From positions 62,001 to 126,000 of the forward strand of contig CAZPUS010000001.1 in the NCBI GenBank assembly GCA_964589825.1: a stretch of DNA of 64,000 nucleotides, given 5' to 3'. Origin of the DNA: CAZPUS01 sp964589825 (GTDB lineage: Bacteria > Fibrobacterota > Chitinivibrionia > Chitinivibrionales > WJKA01). Of this stretch, positions 44,898-54,040 are shown piece by piece (the stretch's first letter is position 1; each line of letters begins with the position of its first letter). Under the pieces are notes generated by a model that saw only the letters and a program-made list of their open reading frames with translations, did not search any database and was not told the DNA's origin. The translations under genes were made by a program, and so were the position numbers.

Positions 44898-46763
44898 ATG
44901 AACAAACCATTTCGAAGGTGCATACATCCTGTCGTGCTGGCAACACTGCTGATTGCAGCAGGAATAGATGCCAAAACACGCTGGAGCGCATTCCAGGGCA
45001 TTCCTCATGCGGATTTCATTAAGGGAGGTGCCTATTCACTGCAGTCGGCAAATTTTGCCACAGCCGACTCTTTGGGAAACAGCATCGAGACGAGGGTGGC
45101 GTATGAACTCCGTGCCACTGTAGGAGCCACTCGCTGGATCAATCTCGAAGCCGGATATTCCGACGGCCTTGTTTTCGGGTTTAAGGCTCGCCTTCTTGGT
45201 GAAACCAGACCCTATACCCCCTCCCTGTGTGTCGGCGTCAGAAATATAGGTAATCACCGGGAAGCAAATTTTTTCAATTCCCCGCGTCTTGACTCTTCTG
45301 CAGAGTTTTTTGCGGCACTCGGTAAGGACGTAGAGCCGATACGCACCCGCTTTCATGGTGGCATTCTGTCAATTCCATCAATAGAAGGCGAAAAAATCAA
45401 TCCGTTTTTCGGTATCGAAAGCTATGCAGGTGTGGGCATATACTATTCCATAGAAGTTTACAGACGTGACAGTTCATTTATTCCTTCTCTGTATGCGATA
45501 TATCGTATGCTTGACGATCGGGTGGAAATTTCGGCTGGCATCATCGGTATCAAAAGGCTGCTTATCAACTCCAAAAACGAGTTTTCATTCGCTTTTTCCT
45601 CTCCTCCCGGTCCTTCCGAATACATACGACCGGGTATTTTTTTCGGACTGCGGTATCGGGGAGATATAGCGTTTGGACAAAAAGAGGCATTCAACAGCGT
45701 TGAAGATCTCTCTATTTCTCTTCAGCAACGTCTGGAGAATTTCAACGCTCATTTGGCACGTATCGAAGAAAAAATCGAACAAAACAGCACCAGCATCAAG
45801 GGGATAAAAGAGGATATCATCCGGCTGGATAATGCGCTTTCTGATCACAAAACCAAGCTCAGAACCATTTTGATGGACAAACTTCTGCACCTTAAAACAC
45901 TCTACCATGCATCACCATATAAACCGCAACAGGTACAGCAAACCATACAGGAATTGACAAATTACAAGTTTAACGACAAGGCCATGAAGATATTCCAGGA
46001 ATTCGCCCTTGACAAAACACAGGACCGGGAAATCCGCATCCTTGCTATCGAAATACTAGGGGAAATCGGGAAAAACAGCGCCGCCGATATACTTCTCGAC
46101 ATCTGTGCCAATGAAGAGGATCCCGGAATACGTATCGCATGTATTATCTCAATTGGCAAAATGGAAGCCACAGAGGCGATTCCACTGCTACGACGTCTGT
46201 CCAATGCTCCCGATGATAACATCGCCATAAGTGCCCAGGAAGTCCTCGGAACGCTGACTGACGGGGCCTCGTTTGCCGGCAGTCCTTCTCGCTACAACAA
46301 AGCATTGCGTACCATTGCAGAAGCCGATACTGCCCCGGAGACGAACGTAACGTCTTCAGACCAATCTGCTGCTGCTACCAATCCTGATACAATACAGACA
46401 CGCGGCGGCACTGACAGTATCCCGAATGACATAAGAGCCGACAGCTCCGTCACTTCTGACCCGACCCCATCCCCAAAAACATCGACAGCCGCCACCGATA
46501 CCGTTATTCAAAACACCGATACCACGGTATCGGACTCATCCGAATCCGAGAACGCACCTGAGGCAGATCCTGCATTGTCCTCTTCCGATACGCTTACACG
46601 CAACTCACCCGATGCCGAACCCAAAGACAGCACCGTCGAAGATCAAGCACCAACCGACACCACTGACTTGCCTGGCACCGAACCATCTCCCCTCTCATCC
46701 GATACCGCGACATCCGCAGATGCTCAAACAGAGACGGACACCACCGCGGCAGAAAACCAATAA
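44898..46763 (+). CDS. Exported protein: beta-rich domain, coiled coil, HEAT repeats, acidic tail
   Basis: A 621-residue protein from ATG 44898 (ATG 44880 possible; neither has a strong SD). Layout: signal peptide (1-25, VVLATLLIAAGIDA); a beta-rich, barrel-like domain (about 35-270, many aromatic/glycine strands such as YELRATVGATRWINLEAGYS); a coiled coil (about 270-330); HEAT-type helical repeats (about 345-455; ILAIEILGEIGKNSAADILL, CIISIGKMEATEAIPLLRRL); and a 165-residue tail of S, T, D, E and P. The tail is a probable disordered spacer. It is presumably an outer-membrane scaffold. No family for the whole protein is known to me. Confidence 0.75.
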   Translation: MNKPFRRCIHPVVLATLLIAAGIDAKTRWSAFQGIPHADFIKGGAYSLQSANFATADSLGNSIETRVAYELRATVGATRWINLEAGYSDGLVFGFKARLLGETRPYTPSLCVGVRNIGNHREANFFNSPRLDSSAEFFAALGKDVEPIRTRFHGGILSIPSIEGEKINPFFGIESYAGVGIYYSIEVYRRDSSFIPSLYAIYRMLDDRVEISAGIIGIKRLLINSKNEFSFAFSSPPGPSEYIRPGIFFGLRYRGDIAFGQKEAFNSVEDLSISLQQRLENFNAHLARIEEKIEQNSTSIKGIKEDIIRLDNALSDHKTKLRTILMDKLLHLKTLYHASPYKPQQVQQTIQELTNYKFNDKAMKIFQEFALDKTQDREIRILAIEILGEIGKNSAADILLDICANEEDPGIRIACIISIGKMEATEAIPLLRRLSNAPDDNIAISAQEVLGTLTDGASFAGSPSRYNKALRTIAEADTAPETNVTSSDQSAAATNPDTIQTRGGTDSIPNDIRADSSVTSDPTPSPKTSTAATDTVIQNTDTTVSDSSESENAPEADPALSSSDTLTRNSPDAEPKDSTVEDQAPTDTTDLPGTEPSPLSSDTATSADAQTETDTTAAENQ

Positions 46764-46768
46764 ATGCT

Positions 46769-46785
46769 AAAGCCCACGGCTTTTC
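46769..46785 (+). terminator. Possible Rho-independent terminator after the HEAT protein
   Basis: AAAGCC-CAC-GGCTTT followed by T and C, starting 6 bases after the stop codon. The stem is 6 bp and the T-run is short, so this is weak. Confidence 0.4.
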
Positions 46786-47016
46786 AATTGCTGCGTACAC
46801 GTATCCATTCATTACCTCAAACGTATCTTTTCTGAATTGCGGGCCCCTTGCTCCTTTATGGCATCTCTTCTCCGCTTCCGTGCAGGGCCTGTCGATCTCC
46901 ACGGGTACGATTTCAGGCTGACTATTCAGGTCAAGAACCACGAGCCTACGGAAAAACCAATGACGCTGGTTTATTCGTGTCCTTCGCATACCTCAGCCAT
47001 TGCCAAAGAACCACTA

Positions 47017-48156
47017 TCAGACGATAAAGTCGATCTGTTGCACGGTACCCGCGCTCCCGCTGCTCTCTTTTACGAAGATGCCGGTATCCCGTAAAACCCC
47101 TGCGTCATCGGTGGAGGAACTGCCAAGACCGATATGAGTGCCTCTGTGCTGCAGTGATATTGCACCGACATCCGCTTCGAGTAAAGGACGAAGCGTCCGG
47201 TTTCCTTCTTTGTCAAGCTCCATTATTTGAAGAGTATAAAACACATCGTCGTTTTCATCGATCCATCCGTTTTTATCGCTGTCCAGCATCCTCAGTTCCT
47301 CAAATCCATCACCTGTACGCGGTCCGAACAGTTCACTGCCGTTATCGATGGTCCCGTTGCCGTTTTTGTCATACGCCAGGAAGCCGCTGCCGGCTCCGGG
47401 GACCGAGATGCGTTCATTTGTCCCGTCACCATTGAGATCGAATTCCGTTTTTGTGTCGCTTAATGTCACATGCGGGGCATTAAAATTGACAATCAGTGGA
47501 TCGATCGCCGCATCCCCCGCTTTTACACTTACCGATACTTCCTCGTACGTTTCCCTGCTCATGTGCAAAGAGACGTCAAAGGAAAAGGCCCTTCCGTCTT
47601 CTGTAGAAAGGTTGCCGGCTGCGGAAAAATTGACCTTTTCGGCAGTATGGGTAATTCGTTTGAAATCATATGAAACACCCCACCCCTGTCGCTGAGGTTG
47701 ACTCTGTTCTTCGGCCTGCTCCATTTTTCCCCGTGCGGTCTCTTTTGCCTGAGCTGCAGCCTTTTCTGGATCAGGGCAGCATTCATCCTTTTCATCTCCA
47801 TACAGCTCTACTTTTCGTCCTGTCCACTCTTCAACGAGCATTTTCAGGACAGAAAGCCTGGCATCCGAAATGAATTCTTTAAATATTTCATCTTTTGAGC
47901 GCGTCTTTTCACCGCATTTCGCATTCTGCGGTTTATTGTCTGATCCGCGCTCATGTACGGGTGCCGATCGTCTCATCCGGTCGGAAAGCAATGCGATATC
48001 GGCCCGGGAAAATCTCGCTTCTGCATACCCCTGCGAAACACGCGCGTATTCTATTCGTTTTTTCCCGTTCCATGCATGTAACCGTTCATGGGTCTGTGTG
48101 TTGACTTTTGCCCGTGACTGCGCATCCATGCGCATTGCAGCACTCGCTATTTTCAT
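47017..48156 (-). CDS. EF-hand-like calcium-binding protein of unknown function
   Basis: A 379-residue protein with no signal peptide and a charged, helical N-terminal half (1-160, containing CGEKTRSKDEIFKEFI and an E/K/Q-rich stretch). The C-terminal half has DxDxDG-type loops: DLNGDGTNERI, DKNGNGTIDNGSELFGP, DSDKNGWIDENDDVF. The GSELFGPRTGDGFEEL segment is shared with a widespread family of VCBS-like or flagellum-associated surface proteins in proteobacteria. Calcium binding is therefore likely. The N-terminus suggests export by a non-Sec route, if exported. Start SD is AGGG. It is convergent with the HEAT protein gene. Confidence 0.75.
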   Translation of the reverse strand: MKIASAAMRMDAQSRAKVNTQTHERLHAWNGKKRIEYARVSQGYAEARFSRADIALLSDRMRRSAPVHERGSDNKPQNAKCGEKTRSKDEIFKEFISDARLSVLKMLVEEWTGRKVELYGDEKDECCPDPEKAAAQAKETARGKMEQAEEQSQPQRQGWGVSYDFKRITHTAEKVNFSAAGNLSTEDGRAFSFDVSLHMSRETYEEVSVSVKAGDAAIDPLIVNFNAPHVTLSDTKTEFDLNGDGTNERISVPGAGSGFLAYDKNGNGTIDNGSELFGPRTGDGFEELRMLDSDKNGWIDENDDVFYTLQIMELDKEGNRTLRPLLEADVGAISLQHRGTHIGLGSSSTDDAGVLRDTGIFVKESSGSAGTVQQIDFIV

Positions 48157-48660
48157 CGCTACATCCCTGTAAAATGAAATAATAGTGTCTCTTCATTACT
48201 CTATATCGGATGCTTTTGCTGAAAACTTAAAAAAGTGACCTTTCCCAACTGCGTGGCCTTATTCGAATAAATCCTGAATTGAGCCTTTTTATTTGCGAAA
48301 CCTGCTTCAATCCGTACTGCGTGCGTTTTACGAGAATGAGAGGGCTCGCATCACGGTTAAGCACTCATTTAAGATGACACAATAACAGCACGGGTCATCG
48401 TAACCTCAATCCATACAATCACTCGGTTGGGGGAGGGTACCCGCAAAAACAACGTGCAAAATGCTATTTTTTATCCATTATATTACCTCAAGGGAGTGAG
48501 TAACCATAGGCATATTTGCCCGGGCACGACCGGCTCTTTAGCAAATGAACGAGGTATTCCCCCGGGAGTTGGAAGTGACTGATTTTGCTCATGGAACCTC
48601 GTTAGTTAGCTATACCACAGGCACTAAAATCGGACATGGTGACAGAGGATTGGTACCGAG
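48157..48660. other. 504-base intergenic region holding repeat copy F
   Basis: Between the divergent EF-hand and lipase-like genes. It holds a shortened repeat (48273-48372, listed separately), and then about 290 bases in which I see neither a gene, tRNA nor a clear promoter. Confidence 0.5.
48273..48372 (-). repeat. Shortened copy F of the intergenic repeat
   Basis: Read on the minus strand, the right arm TACGGATTGAAGCAGG, TTTCGCAAATAAAAAGGCTC and AATTCAGG matches copy A position by position. The left arm is CTTAAATGAGTGCTT, but the central hairpin is missing. This 100-bp element looks like an internal deletion of the 162-bp unit. Confidence 0.7.
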
Positions 48661-49395
48661 ATGAAATATATTACCATATGTCTTCTTTCTCTTGTTTGCA
48701 TGGTTCAGGGCAAGGAAACCGTCTACGTACTGCACGGCTACCTCAGCCACCCCATCGCCATGCACGGCACGGTAAAAGAAATCGAACGGCACGGCTTCGA
48801 TGTGGTCAATTACGGCTACAACAGCGTTACCCTCGACATCCGGGATATCGCTACACAACTGAAACAACAGCTGCGTTCTTACGGTTCAATGGATACGATC
48901 CATTTTGTGACGCATTCCATGGGTGGACTGGTGGTGCGCGCGCTTGTACAGCAAAGCAGAAATGATACGCTGATGCCGGTAATCGACCGCATTGTCATGC
49001 TGACACCGCCGAACAAGGGATCGGAACTCGCAGATTTTTTTTCGCAAATACGGGTCCTGGACTGGATACTTGGTCCCAATTTGGATAATATGACGACCGA
49101 TACCGGTGCGCTGTGGCACACCCTCTCCAAGATGCAGGAACAACGTGTCGGCATTATCGCGGGTATGAGCTTCAGAGATGCCCGATTCTCACCAATTATG
49201 GAATGTCCCCACGACGGAAAAGTCACCGTCTCCAGGGCAATGCTCAACCGGGGAGAAGACAGAATAATCGTAAAGCAGAATCATCGCCAGGTTCTTTTCA
49301 GCACGCAAATACGAAAAAAGATAGTTTCCTATCTTACCACAGGAAGTTTTCAGTTCCCTCCGGCTTCGAAAACCGATGTCGGGTCTTCAAAATAA
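48661..49395 (+). CDS. Exported alpha/beta-hydrolase, lipase/esterase-like
   Basis: A 244-residue protein with a signal peptide (about 1-17, ITICLLSLVCMVQG). The alpha/beta-hydrolase core is complete: oxyanion region VYVLHGYLSHPIAM, nucleophile elbow THSMGG (S86), Asp in HDGKVT (D185) and His in QNHRQVLF (H208). It resembles PGAP1/lipase-like hydrolases that release from or act on lipids. The substrate is unknown and periplasmic location is expected. It is followed after 96 bases by the convergent HD-GYP gene. Confidence 0.88.
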   Translation: MKYITICLLSLVCMVQGKETVYVLHGYLSHPIAMHGTVKEIERHGFDVVNYGYNSVTLDIRDIATQLKQQLRSYGSMDTIHFVTHSMGGLVVRALVQQSRNDTLMPVIDRIVMLTPPNKGSELADFFSQIRVLDWILGPNLDNMTTDTGALWHTLSKMQEQRVGIIAGMSFRDARFSPIMECPHDGKVTVSRAMLNRGEDRIIVKQNHRQVLFSTQIRKKIVSYLTTGSFQFPPASKTDVGSSK

Positions 49396-49491
49396 TCCGC
49401 GGTCTCAAATTGAACGCGGGTGATTGGGTTTGAGTAATCTGCTGCGATCAAAACTGCCCTTGCGTCCCCTCAAATAATCGATCGGTTCAGG

Positions 49492-50895
49492 TTAAAAACC
49501 ATCCATCAATGAGTGTTTTTTAAGATAGTGCATATGATGTGCACGTGCGATTGTTACGCCGTCGCCGTTGGTTTCGAGCAAATCGAGTTGATAGATATCG
49601 CGAGGACCGAACGACGTGCCGTGTTCGTCGGTCAATACACTCAATTGCGGCTTGGTAAAATGAGTACCGTTGGCTTTGATCACCTTGGCAATTCTTCCGT
49701 CATTGAGTTCCACGATACTCCCGACCGGAAAAAGTGACGCATAGGTGAGAAACGGGACAGTTTTATAATTGCTGATCAGGCCCGCACGTGTCATACGTAC
49801 AATCATCTCCATGGCCTTGTAAGGCATATACGCATCCCGATATGGCCTGCGCGAAGAAAGCGCTTCATACATATCGGCAAGTTGCACAATCTGGGCAAAT
49901 TGATGGATAAGGCGGGAATGACGCTGCTTCGGATATCCCTTCCCGTTAATTCGCTCATGAATCTGATAGGCGATAAGCGGCGTCGTTGACGGAAGGCGGG
50001 TCACGTTTTCGAGTACGTGCAGACCAAGCATGGGATGTTTCATAACCTCGAACCATTCCGATTCTGTCAATTTGCCATTTTTATCCCATATCCGGGACGG
50101 TATCAGCAGCATTCCGATATCGTGCAGCAGCGCACCGATACCTATCTCTTTAACCTGCTCTTCATTGTATCCCATAGCCGCGGCGATATTGATACTGAGA
50201 AGAGATACGTTCAGGGTATGTGAAAAGAGGTAGGCGTGTGCATTAGAATTACTCCCTGAAATATTAAGCAGTATGTTTCGATCGGTCAGAAACAGCTCCA
50301 CAAAAGTCTCCACGACTTTTTTAATCCTCTTGCCATCCACCGACTCCCCTTTAATAAGTGATGTCAGGATATTTTCGACTTCCCCGGCAGCATTCTCGTA
50401 CGATTGTGAAACATTTTGCTTGTACTCTTCGCTGCGATCTTCGGGAGCGATTTCTGACGCGCCATCCGAAAGCGGTTTCCCGACCGGCTTATCAGAGCCA
50501 CAGGCAGTTTCGAGTTCACGGTCAAGGTCCTGAATCTTGCTGCTTTCAGATAATTGTTCAAAACCCTTTGCTCCCTGCTCAATTTTCTTCAACTCAGGAG
50601 ACTGCAAAACCGTCGCTTCCGGCAGGGCTTTCTCTTCTGCTTGCTCCGACGCATCGAACTCCTGTTCGTCGTCCCCGAGATCCTTTACCTCATAGTCTCG
50701 CTCCATGAGACGATTAATCTCTTCATCCTCAGATTCGGAAATATAAACTTTATGGATGTTGCGGCGTTTTAGTGCATCGATATGTCCCTGTGAAATTGTC
50801 ACATCTTTTGATATGAGCAGCTCGCCGTTATGAGAAAAATATTGATGCTGTGACACACTTCCGGCTTCGATACTGGAGAGTTCAATCTCTTTCAT
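49492..50895 (-). CDS. HD-GYP domain protein (probable cyclic-di-GMP phosphodiesterase)
   Basis: A 467-residue protein. Residues 1-64 form a small N-terminal domain (KEIELSSIEAGSVSQHQYFS and VTISQGHIDALKRRNIHKVY) and are duplicated at 53592-53834. Residues 65-160 are acidic and low-complexity. Residues 190-390 are an HD-GYP domain: HDIG (258-261), HERINGKGYP (313-322), and LADMYEALSSRRPYRD. HD-GYP enzymes hydrolyse cyclic-di-GMP. M262 replaces the usual K of HDIGK. SD GGAG lies 10 bases upstream of the ATG. Its 5' end is one arm of the 195-bp direct repeat that surrounds the GH9 gene. Confidence 0.92.
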   Translation of the reverse strand: MKEIELSSIEAGSVSQHQYFSHNGELLISKDVTISQGHIDALKRRNIHKVYISESEDEEINRLMERDYEVKDLGDDEQEFDASEQAEEKALPEATVLQSPELKKIEQGAKGFEQLSESSKIQDLDRELETACGSDKPVGKPLSDGASEIAPEDRSEEYKQNVSQSYENAAGEVENILTSLIKGESVDGKRIKKVVETFVELFLTDRNILLNISGSNSNAHAYLFSHTLNVSLLSINIAAAMGYNEEQVKEIGIGALLHDIGMLLIPSRIWDKNGKLTESEWFEVMKHPMLGLHVLENVTRLPSTTPLIAYQIHERINGKGYPKQRHSRLIHQFAQIVQLADMYEALSSRRPYRDAYMPYKAMEMIVRMTRAGLISNYKTVPFLTYASLFPVGSIVELNDGRIAKVIKANGTHFTKPQLSVLTDEHGTSFGPRDIYQLDLLETNGDGVTIARAHHMHYLKKHSLMDGF

Positions 50896-50897
50896 TA
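50703..50897. repeat. 195-bp direct repeat, left copy
   Basis: The same sequence occurs at 53642-53836, offset 2939 bases, with one difference (50845/53784), a silent CAT/CAC His codon. It comprises the first 64 codons of the HD-GYP gene plus 2 upstream bases. It separates the HD-GYP gene from the GH9 gene. Confidence 0.97.
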
Positions 50898-51052
50898 TAC
50901 TGGCTCCGACAAATAATTATAAGCTGTATTTCGAACTCGTACGTAGTCTGAGGGCACAGGGGGAATGCCACGCTATATCTATAACATAAAATATGTTACT
51001 CAAAAATAAACCATGTGTACTACCTGCATAATTGATAGCGAATAGTGATGAC

Positions 51053-51083
51053 AAAAAGAGAATACTTCCATGACTGTGGAGGT
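51053..51083 (-). terminator. Possible terminator after the GH9 gene
   Basis: Minus strand: ACCTCCA-CAGTCA-TGGAAGT (one G-T pair), then 6 bases and TTTTT. It lies 34 bases after the GH9 stop. The distance of the T-run from the stem makes it a moderate call. Confidence 0.4.
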
Positions 51084-51116
51084 GCTGCTCAATTGGCAAG
51101 TTATGCGCTTTATATG

Positions 51117-53558
51117 CTATTCAATACATTCGGCAATCTTTATGCTCCAACAGCGGGATCCGTCCATAAATCGTATAATATTTACCTGGGCGCTATTACG
51201 AGCTATTCGCACTGACTCACCAGCCAAAAGTCTGCCCTGATTCAAAACACGTCCGGAAAAATTGTGCAGATTCCATTGCACAGAGATTGCATTCGGATTA
51301 TACAGAACTAACGAGCGTGCACCGGATTGCACTGAGATTCTCCCGCTTGAAAGCCTCTTTTGATAATCGATTTCCGGTTTCTCCCCCTTTATGCCTACTA
51401 CATCTCCCAGTTGGATCCCACCTGCCAATTCTCCGTTGTGATATACCGGCAACCTGGGCAACAATCTCTCTTCGCCCATTATCAGACTATCTCCGGAAAA
51501 ATCATTCGCAATATCGAAATCTCCATTATTGATGTTTTCAAGACGAATAGTCGCTTTTCTCTTATTATTCCAGTTGATGTCGTCCCATTTTTTAAAGGGC
51601 TGAATGGTATCACCAGGGAAGGAAACTTCGATATATCCATCAGTCTCGTCTATCCAGTGAACAGGTGTAATTTCGGCTTCCACATTTGACTCTACTATAG
51701 AAGCCCCGAAATCTGCGGTATCGGTTCCGGGCTCCACCGAAAGATAATACCGAAACGACAGGCCTCCAGTACGTCTGGCTGGCCAACGCGTTCTGTTATG
51801 AAGATAGGTTCGTATCTTTACAAAATCATCTGTCTGCTGCAACAACTCTGCGGAAACAAAAAACTCCCTGTCAGTGGTATATAAATCATTGGTAAGACGA
51901 CGTGATTCCGGCTGAGGAAACTCGCTATCCGACAGTACATCTCCTGTTCCATAGTCGTTATCCAACAACCCACTTAGCATTACCATGACCTGTGCATTCC
52001 AGTAGAGCGCAACTTCACTGGTCTCATAGTCCATTACCCAATTAGGGAAACTGTCATTCGGCGCGTGCGGCCCGGCCAGGACCCCGCCGTAAAGCACATG
52101 ACGACATGAATCGGGACGATAAATCATCGGATAGAGTGGTCCATTCTCCTCATACAAAAAATGATCGTGGCTCGCCCATGCACCATACGCTCCGCGATGA
52201 TGTACGGTCTGCCAGTATCCATTATTCTCGGAATCGCTGTAGCCAATCATATAGCTTCGCTGATATGGATTATCCCCCAGAATGTAGTCAACTTGGCTCT
52301 TCACATAATCACAATACTGTTGCTTCTCGCTGGAATCATAAACAGTAAACAGCATACCGAGCGCCGTCGGATAACTCATTACTCCAATGGTAAACGCGTC
52401 AGCCCTGTTCTTACGATAGTGCAACCCCCCAGGGGATGTCACCACACCATTGGGATCGTCAGGATTTGTCTCACGCCATATACGTGATGTGCTTTCCACT
52501 GCATCATATAATCGCTGCCGTGCAGCATCCGAGAGCAATGAATCATTTGCGGCCTCATTCATTAAAAGATGAAGCATACCGTACTTGGATTTAACCGAGC
52601 GCCACCATTTATAATAATTCGCAGAATTGGGGGCCTCATACATTGTTGATTCTACAGCGGCTGCCATTGTAAACAGGGATCCGTCACATTCTCCGGGTGT
52701 CATTTCCCTGCAGGCACGATTTGCCCAGGTAAGCCCGAGAATCACATTAGGATATGCAAAATAGTCCCGATAATCTATTTCCCGGTGATCACCATCAGGA
52801 TCGATAACAAGCTCTTCTCCTTTGTCGTTAATCTCGATAAATTTATCGAGATAATTCCGCGCATACACAGCACATTTTTTGCCCGTGCGAAATAAAGTAT
52901 CCGCATATTCCTCCATCTGGATCTCCCCGTGTAGGGAAAAAACCAACGCAGATGCGCAAAGCGCAGCAGCCATGTGTCCAGCGACATCCGACCCCGGTAC
53001 AACAGTATCACACTTAACTGCTTCACGAACTGCGTAGCCCTCCATCGCTTCAGGAGATCCCCATCCACTGTGTACTCCAGGCTTAGGTCCCGGTCTACCG
53101 CCAACATCCACATAAATCTCATACTCTGAAAAATCATGAAGAGATTCGGGGTTTTTATCCACTATACACCTTAGAAAATAATCGCAAATATATTTCAGAC
53201 CGTTTTTAAGCTCATCATCTTGAAAAGAGGATTTATATGCATCAGGAAATTCAATCATGCTCCACGCAAGCAACATTGCAGACCGTGCCATTGTATTATT
53301 CGATTTCCAGTGGTCTCCCGCATCGTACCACCCCCCCGAAAGATCAAGATCGACATCCGCGCCGTCATGGGTATGAGCTGGTCCTCTCCAGCTAACCCGG
53401 TTATTAGTAGAAAGTCTTCCGGATTCCTGACATTCATAAAAATAGATGCCCATCTGAAGTGCCTTTGCATAATTGAACTCTGCCCCTGCAACGAAAATCG
53501 TGCAAAGAGACGCTACCACAAACTTAATCACAGGCAATGTTTTTCGATTATTAATCAT
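51117..53558 (-). CDS. Glycoside hydrolase family 9 glucanase with CBM3-like and C-terminal domains
   Basis: An 813-residue secreted endo- or exo-glucanase for beta-1,4-glucans. The signal peptide ends near residue 26 (VAGA). The GH9 (alpha/alpha)6 barrel spans about 28-535: base-catalyst region GGWYDAGD (75-82), substrate region GDNPYQRSY, and acid catalyst E515 within DYETSEVALYWNA. A CBM3c-like module follows (about 560-690, LSFRYYLSVEPGTDTADFGA). The last about 75 residues (SVQWNLHNFSGRVLNQGRLL) look like the C-terminal sorting domains of FCB bacteria. SD AAAGGGG precedes the ATG. It lies between two 195-bp direct repeats of the HD-GYP gene start, 33 bases after the truncated copy. Confidence 0.93.
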   Translation of the reverse strand: MINNRKTLPVIKFVVASLCTIFVAGAEFNYAKALQMGIYFYECQESGRLSTNNRVSWRGPAHTHDGADVDLDLSGGWYDAGDHWKSNNTMARSAMLLAWSMIEFPDAYKSSFQDDELKNGLKYICDYFLRCIVDKNPESLHDFSEYEIYVDVGGRPGPKPGVHSGWGSPEAMEGYAVREAVKCDTVVPGSDVAGHMAAALCASALVFSLHGEIQMEEYADTLFRTGKKCAVYARNYLDKFIEINDKGEELVIDPDGDHREIDYRDYFAYPNVILGLTWANRACREMTPGECDGSLFTMAAAVESTMYEAPNSANYYKWWRSVKSKYGMLHLLMNEAANDSLLSDAARQRLYDAVESTSRIWRETNPDDPNGVVTSPGGLHYRKNRADAFTIGVMSYPTALGMLFTVYDSSEKQQYCDYVKSQVDYILGDNPYQRSYMIGYSDSENNGYWQTVHHRGAYGAWASHDHFLYEENGPLYPMIYRPDSCRHVLYGGVLAGPHAPNDSFPNWVMDYETSEVALYWNAQVMVMLSGLLDNDYGTGDVLSDSEFPQPESRRLTNDLYTTDREFFVSAELLQQTDDFVKIRTYLHNRTRWPARRTGGLSFRYYLSVEPGTDTADFGASIVESNVEAEITPVHWIDETDGYIEVSFPGDTIQPFKKWDDINWNNKRKATIRLENINNGDFDIANDFSGDSLIMGEERLLPRLPVYHNGELAGGIQLGDVVGIKGEKPEIDYQKRLSSGRISVQSGARSLVLYNPNAISVQWNLHNFSGRVLNQGRLLAGESVRIARNSAQVNIIRFMDGSRCWSIKIAECIE

Positions 53559-53591
53559 ATTGTCTAACCCCTTTGTGATATGATAAAAAAT

Positions 53592-53834
53592 TTAAGAATA
53601 TAAATGCCACACTTTTCTTCCCCTAATAGTCAAGTCAATCCCCATGAGACGATTAATCTCTTCATCCTCAGATTCGGAAATATAAACTTTATGGATGTTG
53701 CGGCGTTTTAGTGCATCGATATGTCCCTGTGAAATTGTCACATCTTTTGATATGAGCAGCTCGCCGTTATGAGAAAAATATTGGTGCTGTGACACACTTC
53801 CGGCTTCGATACTGGAGAGTTCAATCTCTTTCAT
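53592..53834 (-). pseudogene. Truncated duplicate of the HD-GYP gene (N-terminal domain only)
   Basis: An 80-residue frame whose first 64 residues are identical to the HD-GYP protein; after NRLM it continues with GIDLTIRGRKVWHLYS and a stop. It keeps its own SD (GGGAG) and could be translated, giving an isolated N-terminal domain. It lies 33 bases upstream of the GH9 start in the same direction, so GH9 may be read from the transcript that begins here. It is best seen as a duplication remnant, but possible use as a small protein is open. Confidence 0.85.
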
Positions 53835-53836
53835 TA
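53642..53836. repeat. 195-bp direct repeat, right copy
   Basis: Copy of 50703-50897 with 194 of 195 bases the same. See that entry. The flanking sequences beyond the repeat ends are unrelated, except that both copies have a GGAGCC just upstream of the ATG. Confidence 0.97.
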
Positions 53837-54040
53837 CATACGGCTCCCAGGAATAGTAGAAAAGTGCTTGCAGGATCTGTATGTGGCCGGTCAGTGGGGG
53901 GATTACTAAACCACATCATAACTATAAAATAAAACAATCACACAAAAATTTCATAACACCTCGTGAAAGGTGCAGTTTTCATAGGTATGATGAATGGAAA
54001 ATACGCCAACGAGTTATTTATGCGTATGGCCGAAGAAATA

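Noticed and set aside
48441..48660. Possible cyclic-di-GMP riboswitch upstream of the lipase-like gene
   Set aside because: G/C-rich stems are present, but the GEMM consensus segments could not be found.
51117..53558. Foreign base composition of GH9 as sign of transfer
   Set aside because: A sampled stretch was near 47 percent G+C, not clearly different from neighbours, so composition alone does not support transfer.
53957..53972. CACCT-CGTGAA-AGGTG hairpin as terminator of the 54041 gene
   Set aside because: The stem is 5 bp and the T-run on the minus strand lies 8 bases away; too weak to list as a terminator.
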